Shown: positions 1 to 9,005 of the stretch, in pieces
Position numbering within the stretch: position 1 is the first letter of the stretch
Layout of the letters: each line of letters opens with the position of its first letter
Source of the DNA: Mycolicibacterium frederiksbergense
GTDB lineage: Bacteria; Actinomycetota; Actinomycetes; Mycobacteriales; Mycobacteriaceae
Length of the DNA: 64,000 nt
Assembly (NCBI RefSeq): GCF_029893345.1
Contig: NZ_JARXVE010000008.1
Location: 124,001 to 188,000, forward strand
Direction of reading: 5' to 3'
Translations under genes and position numbers: made by a program
Notes under the pieces: model-generated
What the model was told of the DNA's origin: nothing
Database searches by the model: none
The model's input: only the letters and a program-made list of their open reading frames with translations

Positions 1-525
1 TTCGGCGGGCAGGGATTCGAAGGCGGCATCGAGCGCCGCGAACCCCAGCATCTGGTCGACGAAGGCGTGATACACCTCGACCGCCTCCCGCTCGGAAAAT
101 CCGGCTGAGCGCAGGAGTCCCAAGACCGTCTCGATGATGTGGATCTCATAGGCGCCCCCAGTCACCCGGCTCGCCGCCAGCACCCCGGCCTGTGGGTGCT
201 CAAGATAGACGCGGTGGATGCGCAGCCCGAGTTCACGCAAGTCCTCTCGCCAACTGCCGGTTGGCTCCCAACCCTCGCCCACGCGTCGCAGGAGCTCATC
301 GGTGATGGCCAGCACCACATCCTCGATGCCGTGGAAGTAGCGGTACAGCGCCGTCGGGTCGGCACCCAGTGCCACGCCAAGGCGCCGGACGGTCAGGCCG
401 GCCGCACCGTGGTACTGCAGCACCCGCAACGCGGTCTCGACGATGAGCTCCTCCGACAGGACCACGCCCTGCTTTGTTTGTCGCCGTCGTCGCCGTGGCG
501 ACTCGGACTTCAACGTCCGGCCCAT
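1..525 (-). CDS. TetR family transcriptional regulator, 3' end cut by window edge
   Basis: An open frame runs leftward off the window edge, giving at least 175 residues with no stop. The N-terminal third is a TetR helix-turn-helix: a basic tail (ESPRRRRRQTK), then VETALRVLQYHGAAGLTVRR, then LGADPTALYRYF as the recognition helix. The remainder is helical and probably the ligand and dimer domain. The start is taken as the ATG at 525; a GTG two codons upstream (531) is also possible. It lies divergent to the amidohydrolase and polyamine transporter operon, so it may control that operon by inference. The ligand is unknown and the C-terminus is missing. Confidence 0.85.
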   Translation of the reverse strand, partial: MGRTLKSESPRRRRRQTKQGVVLSEELIVETALRVLQYHGAAGLTVRRLGVALGADPTALYRYFHGIEDVVLAITDELLRRVGEGWEPTGSWREDLRELGLRIHRVYLEHPQAGVLAASRVTGGAYEIHIIETVLGLLRSAGFSEREAVEVYHAFVDQMLGFAALDAAFESLPAE

Positions 526-686
526 CCGCACTGCCTTCCGGCGCTTACGTCAACGCCCTTGACCCATTTTGCGGCGCTGGTGTGTCATGGCGCACTACAG
601 ATTGTCACCTGAGTACGGGTCACAACTCGGGCGCCTGAACGATCGGCTGAGCCCACCAAGCCACATCGAAAAGAGGAGACCAGGTA

Positions 687-2348
687 ATGCCCGCTGCGCC
701 GGCAACCATTGTATTCACCGGAGGACCGGTCCTGACGATGGACTCTGCCCGGTCTCGGGTGGGCGCCGTCGCGGTCACCGGCAACCGCATCACCGCCGTC
801 GGACCTGCGGCCCGCGAACTGATCGGGCCCGACACCGAGGTGGTCGACCTGACCGGCAAGCTGCTCATCCCGGGCTTCCAGGACGCCCATGTCCATCCGG
901 TGGGAGCCGGCGTGGAGCGCATGACGTGTGACCTGTTGGGCGCCGACGACGCCGACACCACCCTGGCCACGATCCGGGCATATGCCGAGTCGCACCGTGA
1001 CCGGGCCTGGATCACCGGCGGCGGCTGGTCCCTGGACGCCTTCGACGGCGGCATCCCGACCGCCCGCATGCTCGATTCGGTGGTCGCCGACCGTCCGGTG
1101 TACCTGCCCAACCGCGATCATCACGGGGCCTGGGTGAACAGCCTGGCCCTGCAGATCGCCGGGATCACCGACGACACCCCCGATCCCCCGGGCGGCCGCA
1201 TCGAGCGCGACACCGACGGGGCGGCGACCGGGATGCTGCAGGAAGCGGCAATGGACCTGGTGGCGGCACACGTCCCACGGCCCACCGAGGACGAGCTGTA
1301 CCTGGCGCTGCTGGACGCGCAGAGCTATCTGCATTCATTGGGTATCACCGCCTGGCAGGACGCCATACTGGGCAAGTACGCCGCCGTGCCGGACTCGGAA
1401 CAGGCGTATCGGCGAGCCGCCCTCGAGGGCACCTTGACCGTGCGGGTCGCGGCGGCGCAGTGGTGGGAACGTGACCGGGGAGCCGAGCAGATCCCGGAGC
1501 TGGTCGAACGCCGGACCGCGTTGCAGCACGGGCGATTCCGCGCGAACACGGTCAAGATCATGGTCGACGGCATCGCCGAAAACCAGACCGCCGCCCTGCT
1601 GGAGCCCTACCTGGACCGGTGCGGCTGCTGCACGGCCAATGCCGGAGTCAGCTTCGTCGATCCGGATGCGCTGCGGCAGTACGCCATCGAACTGGATTCC
1701 CTCGGATTTCAGCTGCACTTCCACGCACTCGGCGACCGCGCCGTGCGGGAGGCCCTCGACGCTGTCGAAGCTGCCAGGCGGGCCAACGGTTTTCGTGACA
1801 CCCGCCCGCACCTGGCGCATCTGCAGGTGGTGGACCCGCAGGACATCCCCCGGTTCCGCACCCTGGGCGCGACGGCGAACATGCAGCCACTGTGGGCCTG
1901 CTACGAACCGCAGATGGACGAACTCACCGTCCCGTTCCTCGGCGAGCAACGCGCGCGCCAGCAGTATCCGTTCGGGGACCTGCTGCGGGCGGGCGCCGTA
2001 CTGGCCGCGGGCAGCGACTGGCCGGTCAGCAGTGCCGATCCCATCCAGGGCATCCACGTCGCGGTCAACCGGCGCGAACCGGGCACCACGGACCCCCGGG
2101 TGTTCCTCCCCGAGCAGCGGATCGACCTGATGTCCGCCCTCGCGGCGTACACCGCCGGCTCGGCCTACGTCAACCATCTCGATGACACCGGAGTGATCCG
2201 TCCCGGCTACCTGGCCGATCTCGTTGTGCTCGACCGGGATCCGTTCACCCTGCCAGCCGAGGAGATCTGTCAGACCCAGGTCGAGCGAACCTATGTCGAC
2301 GGCGATCTCGTCTATGCTCGCAGCTCGCCGGCCGCGGCCGCCCGCTGA
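687..2348 (+). CDS. Amidohydrolase family 3 metal-dependent hydrolase
   Basis: 553-residue protein of the amidohydrolase-3 (YtcJ-like) group. Visible family marks: N-terminal strand domain ending in the metal-binding HxH of GFQDAHVHP (about residues 64-72), the HFHALGDRAV segment (about 344-353) with its metal or catalytic His, a further conserved LAHLQVVD, and the late Asp motif AAGSDWPVSSADP. These enzymes hydrolyse C-N bonds of amides, formamides or imides in the cytoplasm. AGAGGAG stands just before the ATG. It is the first gene of an operon with the PotABCD-like importer (27 nt to the ATPase), so its substrate is probably an imported N-acyl amine or a related compound; that is inference. 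Confidence 0.85.
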   Translation: MPAAPATIVFTGGPVLTMDSARSRVGAVAVTGNRITAVGPAARELIGPDTEVVDLTGKLLIPGFQDAHVHPVGAGVERMTCDLLGADDADTTLATIRAYAESHRDRAWITGGGWSLDAFDGGIPTARMLDSVVADRPVYLPNRDHHGAWVNSLALQIAGITDDTPDPPGGRIERDTDGAATGMLQEAAMDLVAAHVPRPTEDELYLALLDAQSYLHSLGITAWQDAILGKYAAVPDSEQAYRRAALEGTLTVRVAAAQWWERDRGAEQIPELVERRTALQHGRFRANTVKIMVDGIAENQTAALLEPYLDRCGCCTANAGVSFVDPDALRQYAIELDSLGFQLHFHALGDRAVREALDAVEAARRANGFRDTRPHLAHLQVVDPQDIPRFRTLGATANMQPLWACYEPQMDELTVPFLGEQRARQQYPFGDLLRAGAVLAAGSDWPVSSADPIQGIHVAVNRREPGTTDPRVFLPEQRIDLMSALAAYTAGSAYVNHLDDTGVIRPGYLADLVVLDRDPFTLPAEEICQTQVERTYVDGDLVYARSSPAAAAR

Positions 2349-2375
2349 CCACACCCGACGACCGAAGGAACCCAC

Positions 2376-3512
2376 ATGACCGAAGCCACCCTCGTCGAGG
2401 CCCCGGAACAAACGCAAAAAACAGGCACCGCAATCCAATTGCGCAAGGTCACCAAACAGTTCGGTGGTGCGACCGCGGTCGGCGGCGCCGACCTCGACAT
2501 CCGCGCCGGGGAATTCCTCTCCCTGCTCGGCCCGTCCGGCTGCGGTAAGACGACCCTGCTGCGCATGATCGCCGGATTCGAGGAACCCGATGGCGGCGAC
2601 ATCCTTCTCGATGGCTCCTCGATCGTCGGGTTGCCGCCCAACAAGCGGCCGGTCAACACCGTCTTTCAGTCCTATGCGTTGTTCCCGCACATGACCGTCG
2701 CGGAGAACGTCGCCTACGGGCTGCGTCAGCAACGCACCCCGAAAGCCGAGATCGGGCAGCGGGTCGGCGATGCGCTGCGGCTGGCGCGGATGGAAACCTT
2801 CGCCGATCGCAATCCCAAGAACCTCTCCGGTGGACAGCAGCAGCGGGTGGCGCTGGCGCGTGCTCTGGTGAACCGGCCGAAAGTGCTGCTGCTCGACGAA
2901 CCGATGTCGGCGCTGGACCGCAAGCTGCGCGAGGAAATGCAGGTGGAGCTCAAGCTGATTCAGCTCCAACTCGGCATCACCTTCGTCTTCGTCACCCATG
3001 ACCAGGAGGAGGCGCTGTCGATGAGTGATCGGGTGGTGGTCATGCGCGACGGCGCGATCCAACAGATCGGCACCCCGTCCGAGATCTACAAGGCACCGGC
3101 CAACTCGTTCGTCGCCGGCTTCATCGGCAAGCAGAACTTCCTCAACTGCACTGTCTCCGGACCGGACACGCTCACCGGACCGGAGTTCACCATCCGGCCC
3201 GCCCGCACGGCGATGGACGGCCATCGCAGCGGTGAGCCGGTGGTCGCGGTGGTGCGGGCCGAGTCCGTCTCGGTGGGCCCCGTCGTGGGCGAGACCCCGA
3301 TCAACGCGGTCGACGGAACCCTGGCCAACATCTCCTTCCTCGGCGAGACGGTGCAGTACGTGGTGACGACCGAGTCCGGGGTGGAGCTGCTGTCCCGGAT
3401 GCCGGCAGGCAGCGCGCAACGTCTGGATCTGCACTCGCCGGTGCGCTGCAGCTGGGACGGCGACCCGGTGCACGTCTTCGCCGCGGAGTCCGCCGCCGTG
3501 GCGGCGCGGTGA
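2376..3512 (+). CDS. potA: Polyamine ABC transporter ATP-binding protein (PotA type)
   Basis: 378-residue ABC ATPase energising spermidine/putrescine-type import. It shows Walker A GPSGCGKTTLL (about residue 53), Q-loop VFQSYALFPHMT, signature LSGGQQQRVALARAL, Walker B VLLLDEPMSALD and the H-loop FVTHDQEEA. The last 130 residues form the TOBE regulatory domain typical of PotA/MalK ATPases. Its stop overlaps the GTG of the binding-protein gene by 4 nt, so the two are translationally coupled. The actual substrate (putrescine, spermidine or another amine) cannot be read from the ATPase. Confidence 0.92.
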   Translation: MTEATLVEAPEQTQKTGTAIQLRKVTKQFGGATAVGGADLDIRAGEFLSLLGPSGCGKTTLLRMIAGFEEPDGGDILLDGSSIVGLPPNKRPVNTVFQSYALFPHMTVAENVAYGLRQQRTPKAEIGQRVGDALRLARMETFADRNPKNLSGGQQQRVALARALVNRPKVLLLDEPMSALDRKLREEMQVELKLIQLQLGITFVFVTHDQEEALSMSDRVVVMRDGAIQQIGTPSEIYKAPANSFVAGFIGKQNFLNCTVSGPDTLTGPEFTIRPARTAMDGHRSGEPVVAVVRAESVSVGPVVGETPINAVDGTLANISFLGETVQYVVTTESGVELLSRMPAGSAQRLDLHSPVRCSWDGDPVHVFAAESAAVAAR

Positions 3513-4663
3513 ATCCGATGGACAGACTGCGAATTCTGGCCTCCCCCAGCGACGCCCAACGGATCACCCGCCGTAGCCTGCTCGCCGGCTTCGCCGTGGC
3601 GGGAGCCGGCCTGACGCTGTCGGCCTGCTCGCGGGGTGGCGTACCGTCCCCACCTGCGGACGGCATCATGGAGGACCAACTCAACATCTACTCGTGGGGC
3701 GACTACGACGACCCGGACAACATTGCGGAGTTCGGGCGCCGCGGCGTCACGATCCAGATCGACAACTTCGGCTCCAATGAGGAACTCGTGGCCAAGCTCG
3801 GCGCGGCCCGTGGCACCAGCGGCTACGACATCGTCGTGCCGACCGGCAGCTACGTCCCCGTGATGGCGCGTGCCGGCCTGTTGGAGAAGCTCGACCACTC
3901 GTACCTGCCCAACCTCGCCAACGTCGAGCCCATCTATCGGCATCAGCCCTGGGACCGGACCAACGAGTACGTGGTCTGCAAGAACTGGGGCACGACGGGA
4001 TTCGTCTACGACACCCGCGTCATCCACCGCGAATTGACGTCGTGGAACGACTTTCTCGACGCCGCGCAGAATGAGGCGCGTGGCAAGACCTCGGTGCTGG
4101 AGGATCCGTGGGAGGTGTGTTCGATCTTCTTCGCCGCCAACGGCTTCAACCTGAACACCACCGATGAGCGCCAACTGGACGCCTGCGAGAAGTACATGGT
4201 CGGCACGTTCGCGCCGACCATCTCGGCATTCATCTCCCAGGTGTCGGCACAACTGGCCCAGCGCCAGTTCGCCCTGATGCAGGCGTTCAACGGCGACGTG
4301 CGCCTGGCCCTGCTCGAGGACGACGATCCGGACCGCTGGCGGTTTGTGTTCCCGACCCCCACCGCGAACCTGTGGATGGACACCTGGGCCATCGCCAAGG
4401 GTGCCCAACACCCCGATGCCGCTTACGCATTCATCAACTACATGCTCGAGCCCGAGGTCGGCATGAAGGAGATGGAGTACATCGGCTACCCGACCGGGCT
4501 GATCGGTCAGCAACAGCTGGCCGTGGAGAACGAGGTCCCGATGATCGACCTGATCTACCCCACCCAGGCCACGCTGGATCGGCTGACTCCCAGCGAGGTC
4601 ACCGACGCCATCCCCCGGCTGGTGAAGATCTTCAACCGCATCCAGGCGGGAGCCGTAGCGTGA
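3509..4663 (+). CDS. potD: Spermidine/putrescine-type substrate-binding lipoprotein (PotD type)
   Basis: 384-residue periplasmic binding protein. The N-terminus has a twin-arginine motif (ITRRSLLAGF, Arg21-Arg22), a hydrophobic stretch and a lipobox TLSAC with Cys40, so it is likely exported by Tat and lipid-anchored outside the membrane. The mature part begins LNIYSWGDY, the usual start of PotD/PotF proteins, and carries a late WMDTWAIAKGAQHPDAAYAF segment. The GTG at 3509 overlaps the potA stop; an ATG three codons later (3518) is a possible alternative. It sits between the ATPase and both permeases. Confidence 0.92.
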   Translation: MNPMDRLRILASPSDAQRITRRSLLAGFAVAGAGLTLSACSRGGVPSPPADGIMEDQLNIYSWGDYDDPDNIAEFGRRGVTIQIDNFGSNEELVAKLGAARGTSGYDIVVPTGSYVPVMARAGLLEKLDHSYLPNLANVEPIYRHQPWDRTNEYVVCKNWGTTGFVYDTRVIHRELTSWNDFLDAAQNEARGKTSVLEDPWEVCSIFFAANGFNLNTTDERQLDACEKYMVGTFAPTISAFISQVSAQLAQRQFALMQAFNGDVRLALLEDDDPDRWRFVFPTPTANLWMDTWAIAKGAQHPDAAYAFINYMLEPEVGMKEMEYIGYPTGLIGQQQLAVENEVPMIDLIYPTQATLDRLTPSEVTDAIPRLVKIFNRIQAGAVA

Positions 4664-5568
4664 TCAAACTGTCCGCTGGAACGAAATCGAATGCCGCACT
4701 GTCCTTTCCGCTGTGGGCATATCTGGTCTTCTTCTTCCTGATCCCGACCACGCTGATCGGCTGGTACAGCTTCGGGTACAAGCCCGACATCTACACCGCA
4801 CGGTCCAATGACCAGATATCCTTCGACCGCTACATCGAAGCCACCGATGCCACATTCCTGACCACGTTCTGGAACACCCTGCGCATCGCCGGACTCGGCA
4901 CCCTGATCTGCCTGGCGATCGGCCTGCCGTTCGCGTACTGGCTGGCGGTCAAGGTCGCCCCGCGCTGGCGCGCCATGCTGCTGGCGCTCGTGCTGATCCC
5001 GTTCTGGACGAACTTCCTGGTCCGCACGCTGGGATGGCAGATCATGCTCTCCCCAGAAGGTTTCGTCTCCGGAGTACTGAACAAGATCGGGTTGATCGAT
5101 GGCCCGCTGTCGATCCTCTATACCCCGACCGCGGTGCAGATCGGCGTGGTCTACAACTATCTGCCGCTGATGATCATGCCGTTGTATGTCGCGCTGGAGC
5201 GGTCCGAGGCGAGTATGCGCGAGGCCAGCAAGGACCTCGGCGCGGGCCGCCTGCGGACGTTTCTTGACGTCACCGTCCCGTCTGCGCTGCCCGGCATCGC
5301 CGCCGGCTGCCTGCTGGTGTTCATCCCGCTGATGGGCGACTACATCACCGCATCGGTACTCGGTGGCGCACAGGGCAACATGGTCGGCCAGCTGGTCGCC
5401 GCGCAGTTCAACATCGCCCAGAACTGGGCGCTGGGATCGGCGATGGCCATCACCCTGATGGGCTTCATCCTGGCCACCGTGATCGCCGTCGGCGGAGTCG
5501 CGCTGGTCGTCAAGACACTCATCAAGCGATCCCGCCGCGTCACGATTCCCGAAGGGGCACAGGCATGA
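4660..5568 (+). CDS. potB: Polyamine ABC transporter permease (PotB type)
   Basis: 302-residue inner-membrane permease with about six hydrophobic helices. The binding-protein-dependent permease loop is visible as EASKDLGAGRLRTFLDVTVP near residues 190-210, the site that contacts the ATPase. The start chosen is the GTG at 4660, which overlaps the previous stop by 4 nt; the open frame extends further upstream, but that part lies inside potD. It ends overlapping the next permease by 4 nt. Together with the next gene it forms the heterodimeric channel of the importer. Confidence 0.9.
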   Translation: MIKLSAGTKSNAALSFPLWAYLVFFFLIPTTLIGWYSFGYKPDIYTARSNDQISFDRYIEATDATFLTTFWNTLRIAGLGTLICLAIGLPFAYWLAVKVAPRWRAMLLALVLIPFWTNFLVRTLGWQIMLSPEGFVSGVLNKIGLIDGPLSILYTPTAVQIGVVYNYLPLMIMPLYVALERSEASMREASKDLGAGRLRTFLDVTVPSALPGIAAGCLLVFIPLMGDYITASVLGGAQGNMVGQLVAAQFNIAQNWALGSAMAITLMGFILATVIAVGGVALVVKTLIKRSRRVTIPEGAQA

Positions 5569-6458
5569 CCGAAACACTCGAGCGGGAGGTCGCCGTGCCG
5601 ATGCGCAGGCGCAGGTCCTGGGATCCGATCGCCATCGGACTGCGGCTGTGGGGCATCGCGGTGTACGCGTTCCTGTTCCTGCCGATCATCGTGATCGTCG
5701 CCTATTCGTTCAACACCGGACGGATTCTCGCCGCCTGGCAGGCATTCGGGTTCAGCGCCTACACCGGTGCGTTCAACAACATCATGATCCGAAACTCGGT
5801 GCTCACCTCGCTGCAGGCAGCGGCCGGAGCGGCGGTACTGTCCACCATCCTGGGCACGCTCGGCGGTCTGGCCCTGGCGCGTTCCCGTAACGGCAATCGC
5901 TGGGCCGCTGCGCTGACCGCGATCCTCGCGATCACCCTCGTCACACCCGAAGTGATGACCGGTGTTTCGCTGCTGCCCTGGTTTGTGTCGTTGGGAACCG
6001 ACGCCGGATTCCTGCCGATGAACATCGGATTGGTCCGTCTGGTCATCGCGCATACCGTGATGTCGGTTGCCGTGGTGACGTTCATCATCCGGGCACGCAT
6101 GCAAGGCATGGATCTACGGCTCGAGGAAGCCGCGGCAGACCTGTACGCCAGCAAGTGGAACGCATTCCGCCAGATCACGCTGCCACTGGCGTTTCCCGGG
6201 ATCCTGGCCGGCGCGCTGATGTCGTTCACGCTCAGTTTGGACAACACGATCGTGTCGAGCTTCGTCCAACTGCCCGGCTCCACACCGTGGCCGGTGTACA
6301 TCTTCTCGTCGCTGAAGGTCGGACTTCGCCCGGAAGTGGCTGCGGTGTCGACCTTGATGCTGGTGCTCACTCTGATCGCGCTCGGCGCCGTCGCCTACGT
6401 GCTGCGCCGTTCGGGTGCGGGATCACAGGAGATCGCGTCCACCCTCGCGGGCGGCTAG
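5565..6458 (+). CDS. potC: Polyamine ABC transporter permease (PotC type)
   Basis: 297-residue second permease of the importer. It has six predicted membrane helices and the cytoplasmic coupling loop EEAAADLYASKWNAFRQITL near residues 188-207. The N-terminal 25 residues are charged and cytosolic. The ATG overlaps the potB stop (ATGA). It is the last gene of the plus-strand operon, followed directly by a long hairpin that separates it from the convergent cupin and amine oxidase genes. Confidence 0.9.
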   Translation: MTETLEREVAVPMRRRRSWDPIAIGLRLWGIAVYAFLFLPIIVIVAYSFNTGRILAAWQAFGFSAYTGAFNNIMIRNSVLTSLQAAAGAAVLSTILGTLGGLALARSRNGNRWAAALTAILAITLVTPEVMTGVSLLPWFVSLGTDAGFLPMNIGLVRLVIAHTVMSVAVVTFIIRARMQGMDLRLEEAAADLYASKWNAFRQITLPLAFPGILAGALMSFTLSLDNTIVSSFVQLPGSTPWPVYIFSSLKVGLRPEVAAVSTLMLVLTLIALGAVAYVLRRSGAGSQEIASTLAGG

Positions 6459-6466
6459 TCCCCAGA

Positions 6467-6522
6467 AGCACCTATGCCGAGGATTGCGGTCACCATGTGA
6501 CTGCAATCCTCGGCATAGTGCT
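6467..6522. terminator. Bidirectional terminator between convergent operons
   Basis: Arms 6472-6487 (CTATGCCGAGGATTGC) and 6503-6518 are perfect reverse complements. Pairing continues inward (GTCAC/GTGAC around a CAT loop, with one G-U) and outward by four more pairs around a bulged C, giving a stem of over 20 bp. It lies between the potC stop and the cupin stop and can serve both strands. There is no U-tract, as is usual for mycobacterial terminators. Confidence 0.75.
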
Positions 6523-6544
6523 ATCAGGCCCGGAACTTTCGGAC

Positions 6545-6883
6545 CTATGCGATGTACACCTTGCGCAGCGTCTCGCGGATCGTCCAGGTGGTCTGTTGTC
6601 CGGCGTACAGCCGGACCACGCTGCCGGGGCGAAGATCGATTGCCGGGGAACCATCGTCGAACGCGACGCTCCCGTCACCGCTGAGCACGACGAACACCTC
6701 GTCTGCTTCCACGTCGCGGGATACCCCGGGCGTGTGTTCCCAGACCCCGATCGTCAGATCCGACAACGAGGACACCTCACGATGTCCCGTTGTCGGCGCC
6801 CCCTGGACCACCAGCTCGTCGGGAAGTGGCGTGTGGTCGAGCGCCAAGGCTGCGGCGTCGACGGCGTTATCTGGCTTGCTCAC
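6545..6883 (-). CDS. Small cupin-domain protein
   Basis: 112-residue single-domain cupin resembling the EutQ/DUF861 group. The barrel core runs from about residue 45 to the end, with ADEVFVVLSGDGSVAFDDGS and LRPGSVVRLYAGQQTTWTI as the two cupin motifs. The usual metal-binding His residues are not obvious, so catalytic metal binding is uncertain. Its ATG overlaps the stop of the upstream flavin oxidase gene by 4 nt. In amine-catabolic operons such cupins often accompany gamma-glutamylputrescine oxidases; a supporting or sensing role here is inferred from that pairing. Confidence 0.82.
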   Translation of the reverse strand: MSKPDNAVDAAALALDHTPLPDELVVQGAPTTGHREVSSLSDLTIGVWEHTPGVSRDVEADEVFVVLSGDGSVAFDDGSPAIDLRPGSVVRLYAGQQTTWTIRETLRKVYIA

Positions 6884-8304
6884 GAGTCAAACCCTAATCC
6901 GAGTGAATCGAGTGTCTTCAGCAGGATGTTGCGGCGTCCCTCACGATGGTCGGCGCGGTCCAGCGACCAGCGGGTCGCCTGAATCCCGAGCGATGCCAAA
7001 GGTTCTGGCGGGAACGGCAGCGGAGTGGACTTGACCATCTCGAGTTCGGTGCGGGCCGTCGGCGTCCCGGCGAAGCGGTCGAGCATGACCTCGGCGGCAA
7101 AACGCGTCGCCGCCACGCCGAGCCCGGTGAACCCGGTGGCATATCCGACCCGGTCCCCGTAGGCGGACCCGAAGAAGGCGCAGAACCGCGTCGAGGTGTC
7201 GATCATCCCGGCCCAACGGTGGGTGAACTTGATGTCCTCCAGTTGCGGGAACGTGGTGAGGAAGTGGCTCGCGAGGCGGCGATAGGTGGCGTCGCGGTCC
7301 TCGTACTGAGGCCGGATCCGGCCGCCGAAGTGATAGATGGCGTCGTACCCGCCCCACAGGATGCGATTGTCCTTCGACAGCCGGTAGTAGTGGAATTGGT
7401 TCGACATGTCGCTGATGCCCTGCCGGTTGCGCCAGCCGATTTCGGCCAGCTGGGCGTCGGTCAGCGGTTCGGTCATCAACGCATAGTCGTAGACCGGCAC
7501 CGTGTGGTACCGGTATCGCTTCAGCAGCGACGGGAACCCGTTGGTCGCCAGGATCACTCGGTCGGCGTGGATCGACACACGCTCGGTGCGCACCGACACC
7601 GGCCCACCGCGGCGGGCCTGTCCGAGCCCGAGCACCTTGCTGTGCTCGTAGATCTCCACCCCGAGTTCGGTTGCGGCACGGGATAGTTCGTTGGCAAGCT
7701 TGGCGGGATGGACCAGCGCGGTGCTGTCCTTCGACCACACGCCGGCCAGATAGGTGGGCGATGCCACCTCGGCACGTATGGCCTGCTGATCGAGGTAGCC
7801 CACTCCGGGCCCTAGCGCGGCAGCCGCCAATTCGGCCGCCTGGTAGGGCTCCACCGCGACCGCGAGCGAGCCGGGGCGTTCGAAGTCGCAATCCAGGCCC
7901 AGGGAGTCGACGGTGTTCTCGATGGCGTCAAGGTTCTCCATCCCCAGCCGGTCGAGGACGTCCATCTCATCGGGCCAGCGGCTGCGGCCGTTCTCCTCAC
8001 CGTGGGTGAGTGAGGCTTCGACGAAACCGCCGTTGCGCCCCGAGGCCGCCCATCCGATGGTCTGGCCCTCAAGCAGCGCGACCCGCATGCCCGGGTCGCG
8101 CTGCTTGGCCAGCAAAGCTGACCACAGGCCGGTGTACCCGCCGCCGACCACGACGAGGTCGTAATGCGACGATGCGCTGGTCAGCGCGGGATAGCTGAGT
8201 TGGTTCGGCACGTCGTCGAGCCAGAAGGGCTTGAACGTGGTGTTGGCCAGCGAGCGATCGATGAGGCTGGCGGCGGGAGTGTTTCGTTCGAAAACGGTGT
8301 GCAC
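6880..8304 (-). CDS. FAD-dependent amine oxidase, DadA/PuuB type
   Basis: 474-residue flavoprotein of the D-amino-acid-oxidase (DAO) fold. The dinucleotide-binding motif YDLVVVGGGYTGLWSALLAK lies at about residues 48-67, followed by a flavin-attachment-like segment IGWAASGRNGGFVEA, and a C-terminal GYATGFTGLGVAATRFAAEV that closes the FAD site. Length and layout fit gamma-glutamylputrescine oxidase or related glycine/D-amino acid oxidases. It heads a two-gene operon with the cupin and converges on the polyamine importer, so oxidation of an imported amine is the likely role. The exact substrate is inferred. Confidence 0.86.
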   Translation of the reverse strand: MHTVFERNTPAASLIDRSLANTTFKPFWLDDVPNQLSYPALTSASSHYDLVVVGGGYTGLWSALLAKQRDPGMRVALLEGQTIGWAASGRNGGFVEASLTHGEENGRSRWPDEMDVLDRLGMENLDAIENTVDSLGLDCDFERPGSLAVAVEPYQAAELAAAALGPGVGYLDQQAIRAEVASPTYLAGVWSKDSTALVHPAKLANELSRAATELGVEIYEHSKVLGLGQARRGGPVSVRTERVSIHADRVILATNGFPSLLKRYRYHTVPVYDYALMTEPLTDAQLAEIGWRNRQGISDMSNQFHYYRLSKDNRILWGGYDAIYHFGGRIRPQYEDRDATYRRLASHFLTTFPQLEDIKFTHRWAGMIDTSTRFCAFFGSAYGDRVGYATGFTGLGVAATRFAAEVMLDRFAGTPTARTELEMVKSTPLPFPPEPLASLGIQATRWSLDRADHREGRRNILLKTLDSLGLGFDS

Positions 8305-8402
8305 GGCTATCTTCCTTGATGGCGATGTATCACCCAGTAAGAAGCAATCACCGGCTTAGCTCAAGAGTGTTGACGTAAGAGCGGATTCGGCCGGCTGCCG
8401 AA

Positions 8403-8452
8403 CAGACAGAAAAGTGCCCCAAACCCGAAGGTTTGGGGCACTTTTCTGTCTG
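8403..8452 (-). terminator. Terminator of the S10 ribosomal operon
   Basis: A near-perfect stem of about 23 bp (8403-8425 with 8430-8452) around a four-base loop, 23 nt beyond the rpsQ stop. The core arm is AGTGCCCCAAACC. On the minus strand the stem ends with a short A/T-rich segment. The outer flank GTCTGCTCGCGC also occurs after rpoC. Confidence 0.85.
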
Positions 8453-8475
8453 CTCGCGCGGAGAAGCGGAGAAGG

Positions 8476-8772
8476 CTACTTGGCCTTTTCCAGCACCTCG
8501 ACCAGCCGCCACCGCTTGGTGGCCGACAGCGGCCGGGTCTCCATCAGCGAGACGCGGTCGCCGATGCCGGCGTCACCGTTCTCGTCGTGCGCCTTGACCT
8601 TCTTGGTGGTCCGGATGATCTTCCCGTACAACGGGTGCATCTTGCGATCTTCCAGCTCGACCACGATGGTCTTCTGCATCTTGTCGCTCACCACGTAGCC
8701 GATGGCAGTCTTGCGACGACCGCGCGGCTTCTCGGTGGCTGGGGTGTGCTTGGGGCCCTTAGTCTCTGCCAT
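8476..8772 (-). CDS. rpsQ: 30S ribosomal protein S17
   Basis: 98-residue S17, a primary 16S rRNA binding protein of the OB fold. RKTAIGYVVSDKMQKTIVVE is the family's opening strand pair, followed by KKVKAHDENGDAGIGDRVSLMETRPLSATKRWRLVEV. It has a short N-terminal extension (about 18 residues, Lys/Arg rich) usual in actinobacteria. The ATG overlaps the rpmC stop by 1 nt (TAATG). It is the last gene of the S10 operon and is followed by a strong hairpin. Confidence 0.97.
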   Translation of the reverse strand: MAETKGPKHTPATEKPRGRRKTAIGYVVSDKMQKTIVVELEDRKMHPLYGKIIRTTKKVKAHDENGDAGIGDRVSLMETRPLSATKRWRLVEVLEKAK

Positions 8773-9005
8773 TAGCTTTCCTCACCAACGGGCCCGGACG
8801 CCAGACCCAGTTCACGTTCACGCAGCACGGTGTAAACCCGTGCAATCTCCTGGCGTACGGTACGCAGCCGACGGTTGTTGGCGAGCTGTCCGGTCGCCAT
8901 CTGGAAGCGCAGGTTGAACAGCTCTTCCTTGGACTCGCGCAGCTTGGCCGTCAACTCGGTGTCGGTCAGTTCGCGCAGTTCACCAGGCGTAGTTCCCACT
9001 GCCAT
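8772..9005 (-). CDS. rpmC: 50S ribosomal protein L29
   Basis: 77-residue L29, a helical hairpin protein at the tunnel exit. GELRELTDTELTAKLRESKE and NLRFQMATGQLANNRRLRTV are the two helices. The start is the ATG at 9005, because it overlaps the rplP stop (TGATG) and matches family length; the open frame continues upstream only through rplP sequence. A short acidic C-terminus (GPVGEES) extends beyond the core. Confidence 0.96.
   Translation of the reverse strand: MAVGTTPGELRELTDTELTAKLRESKEELFNLRFQMATGQLANNRRLRTVRQEIARVYTVLRERELGLASGPVGEES

Noticed and set aside
1335..3473. Minus-strand open frame of 712 codons
   Set aside because: Antisense of the amidohydrolase and potA; composition artefact.
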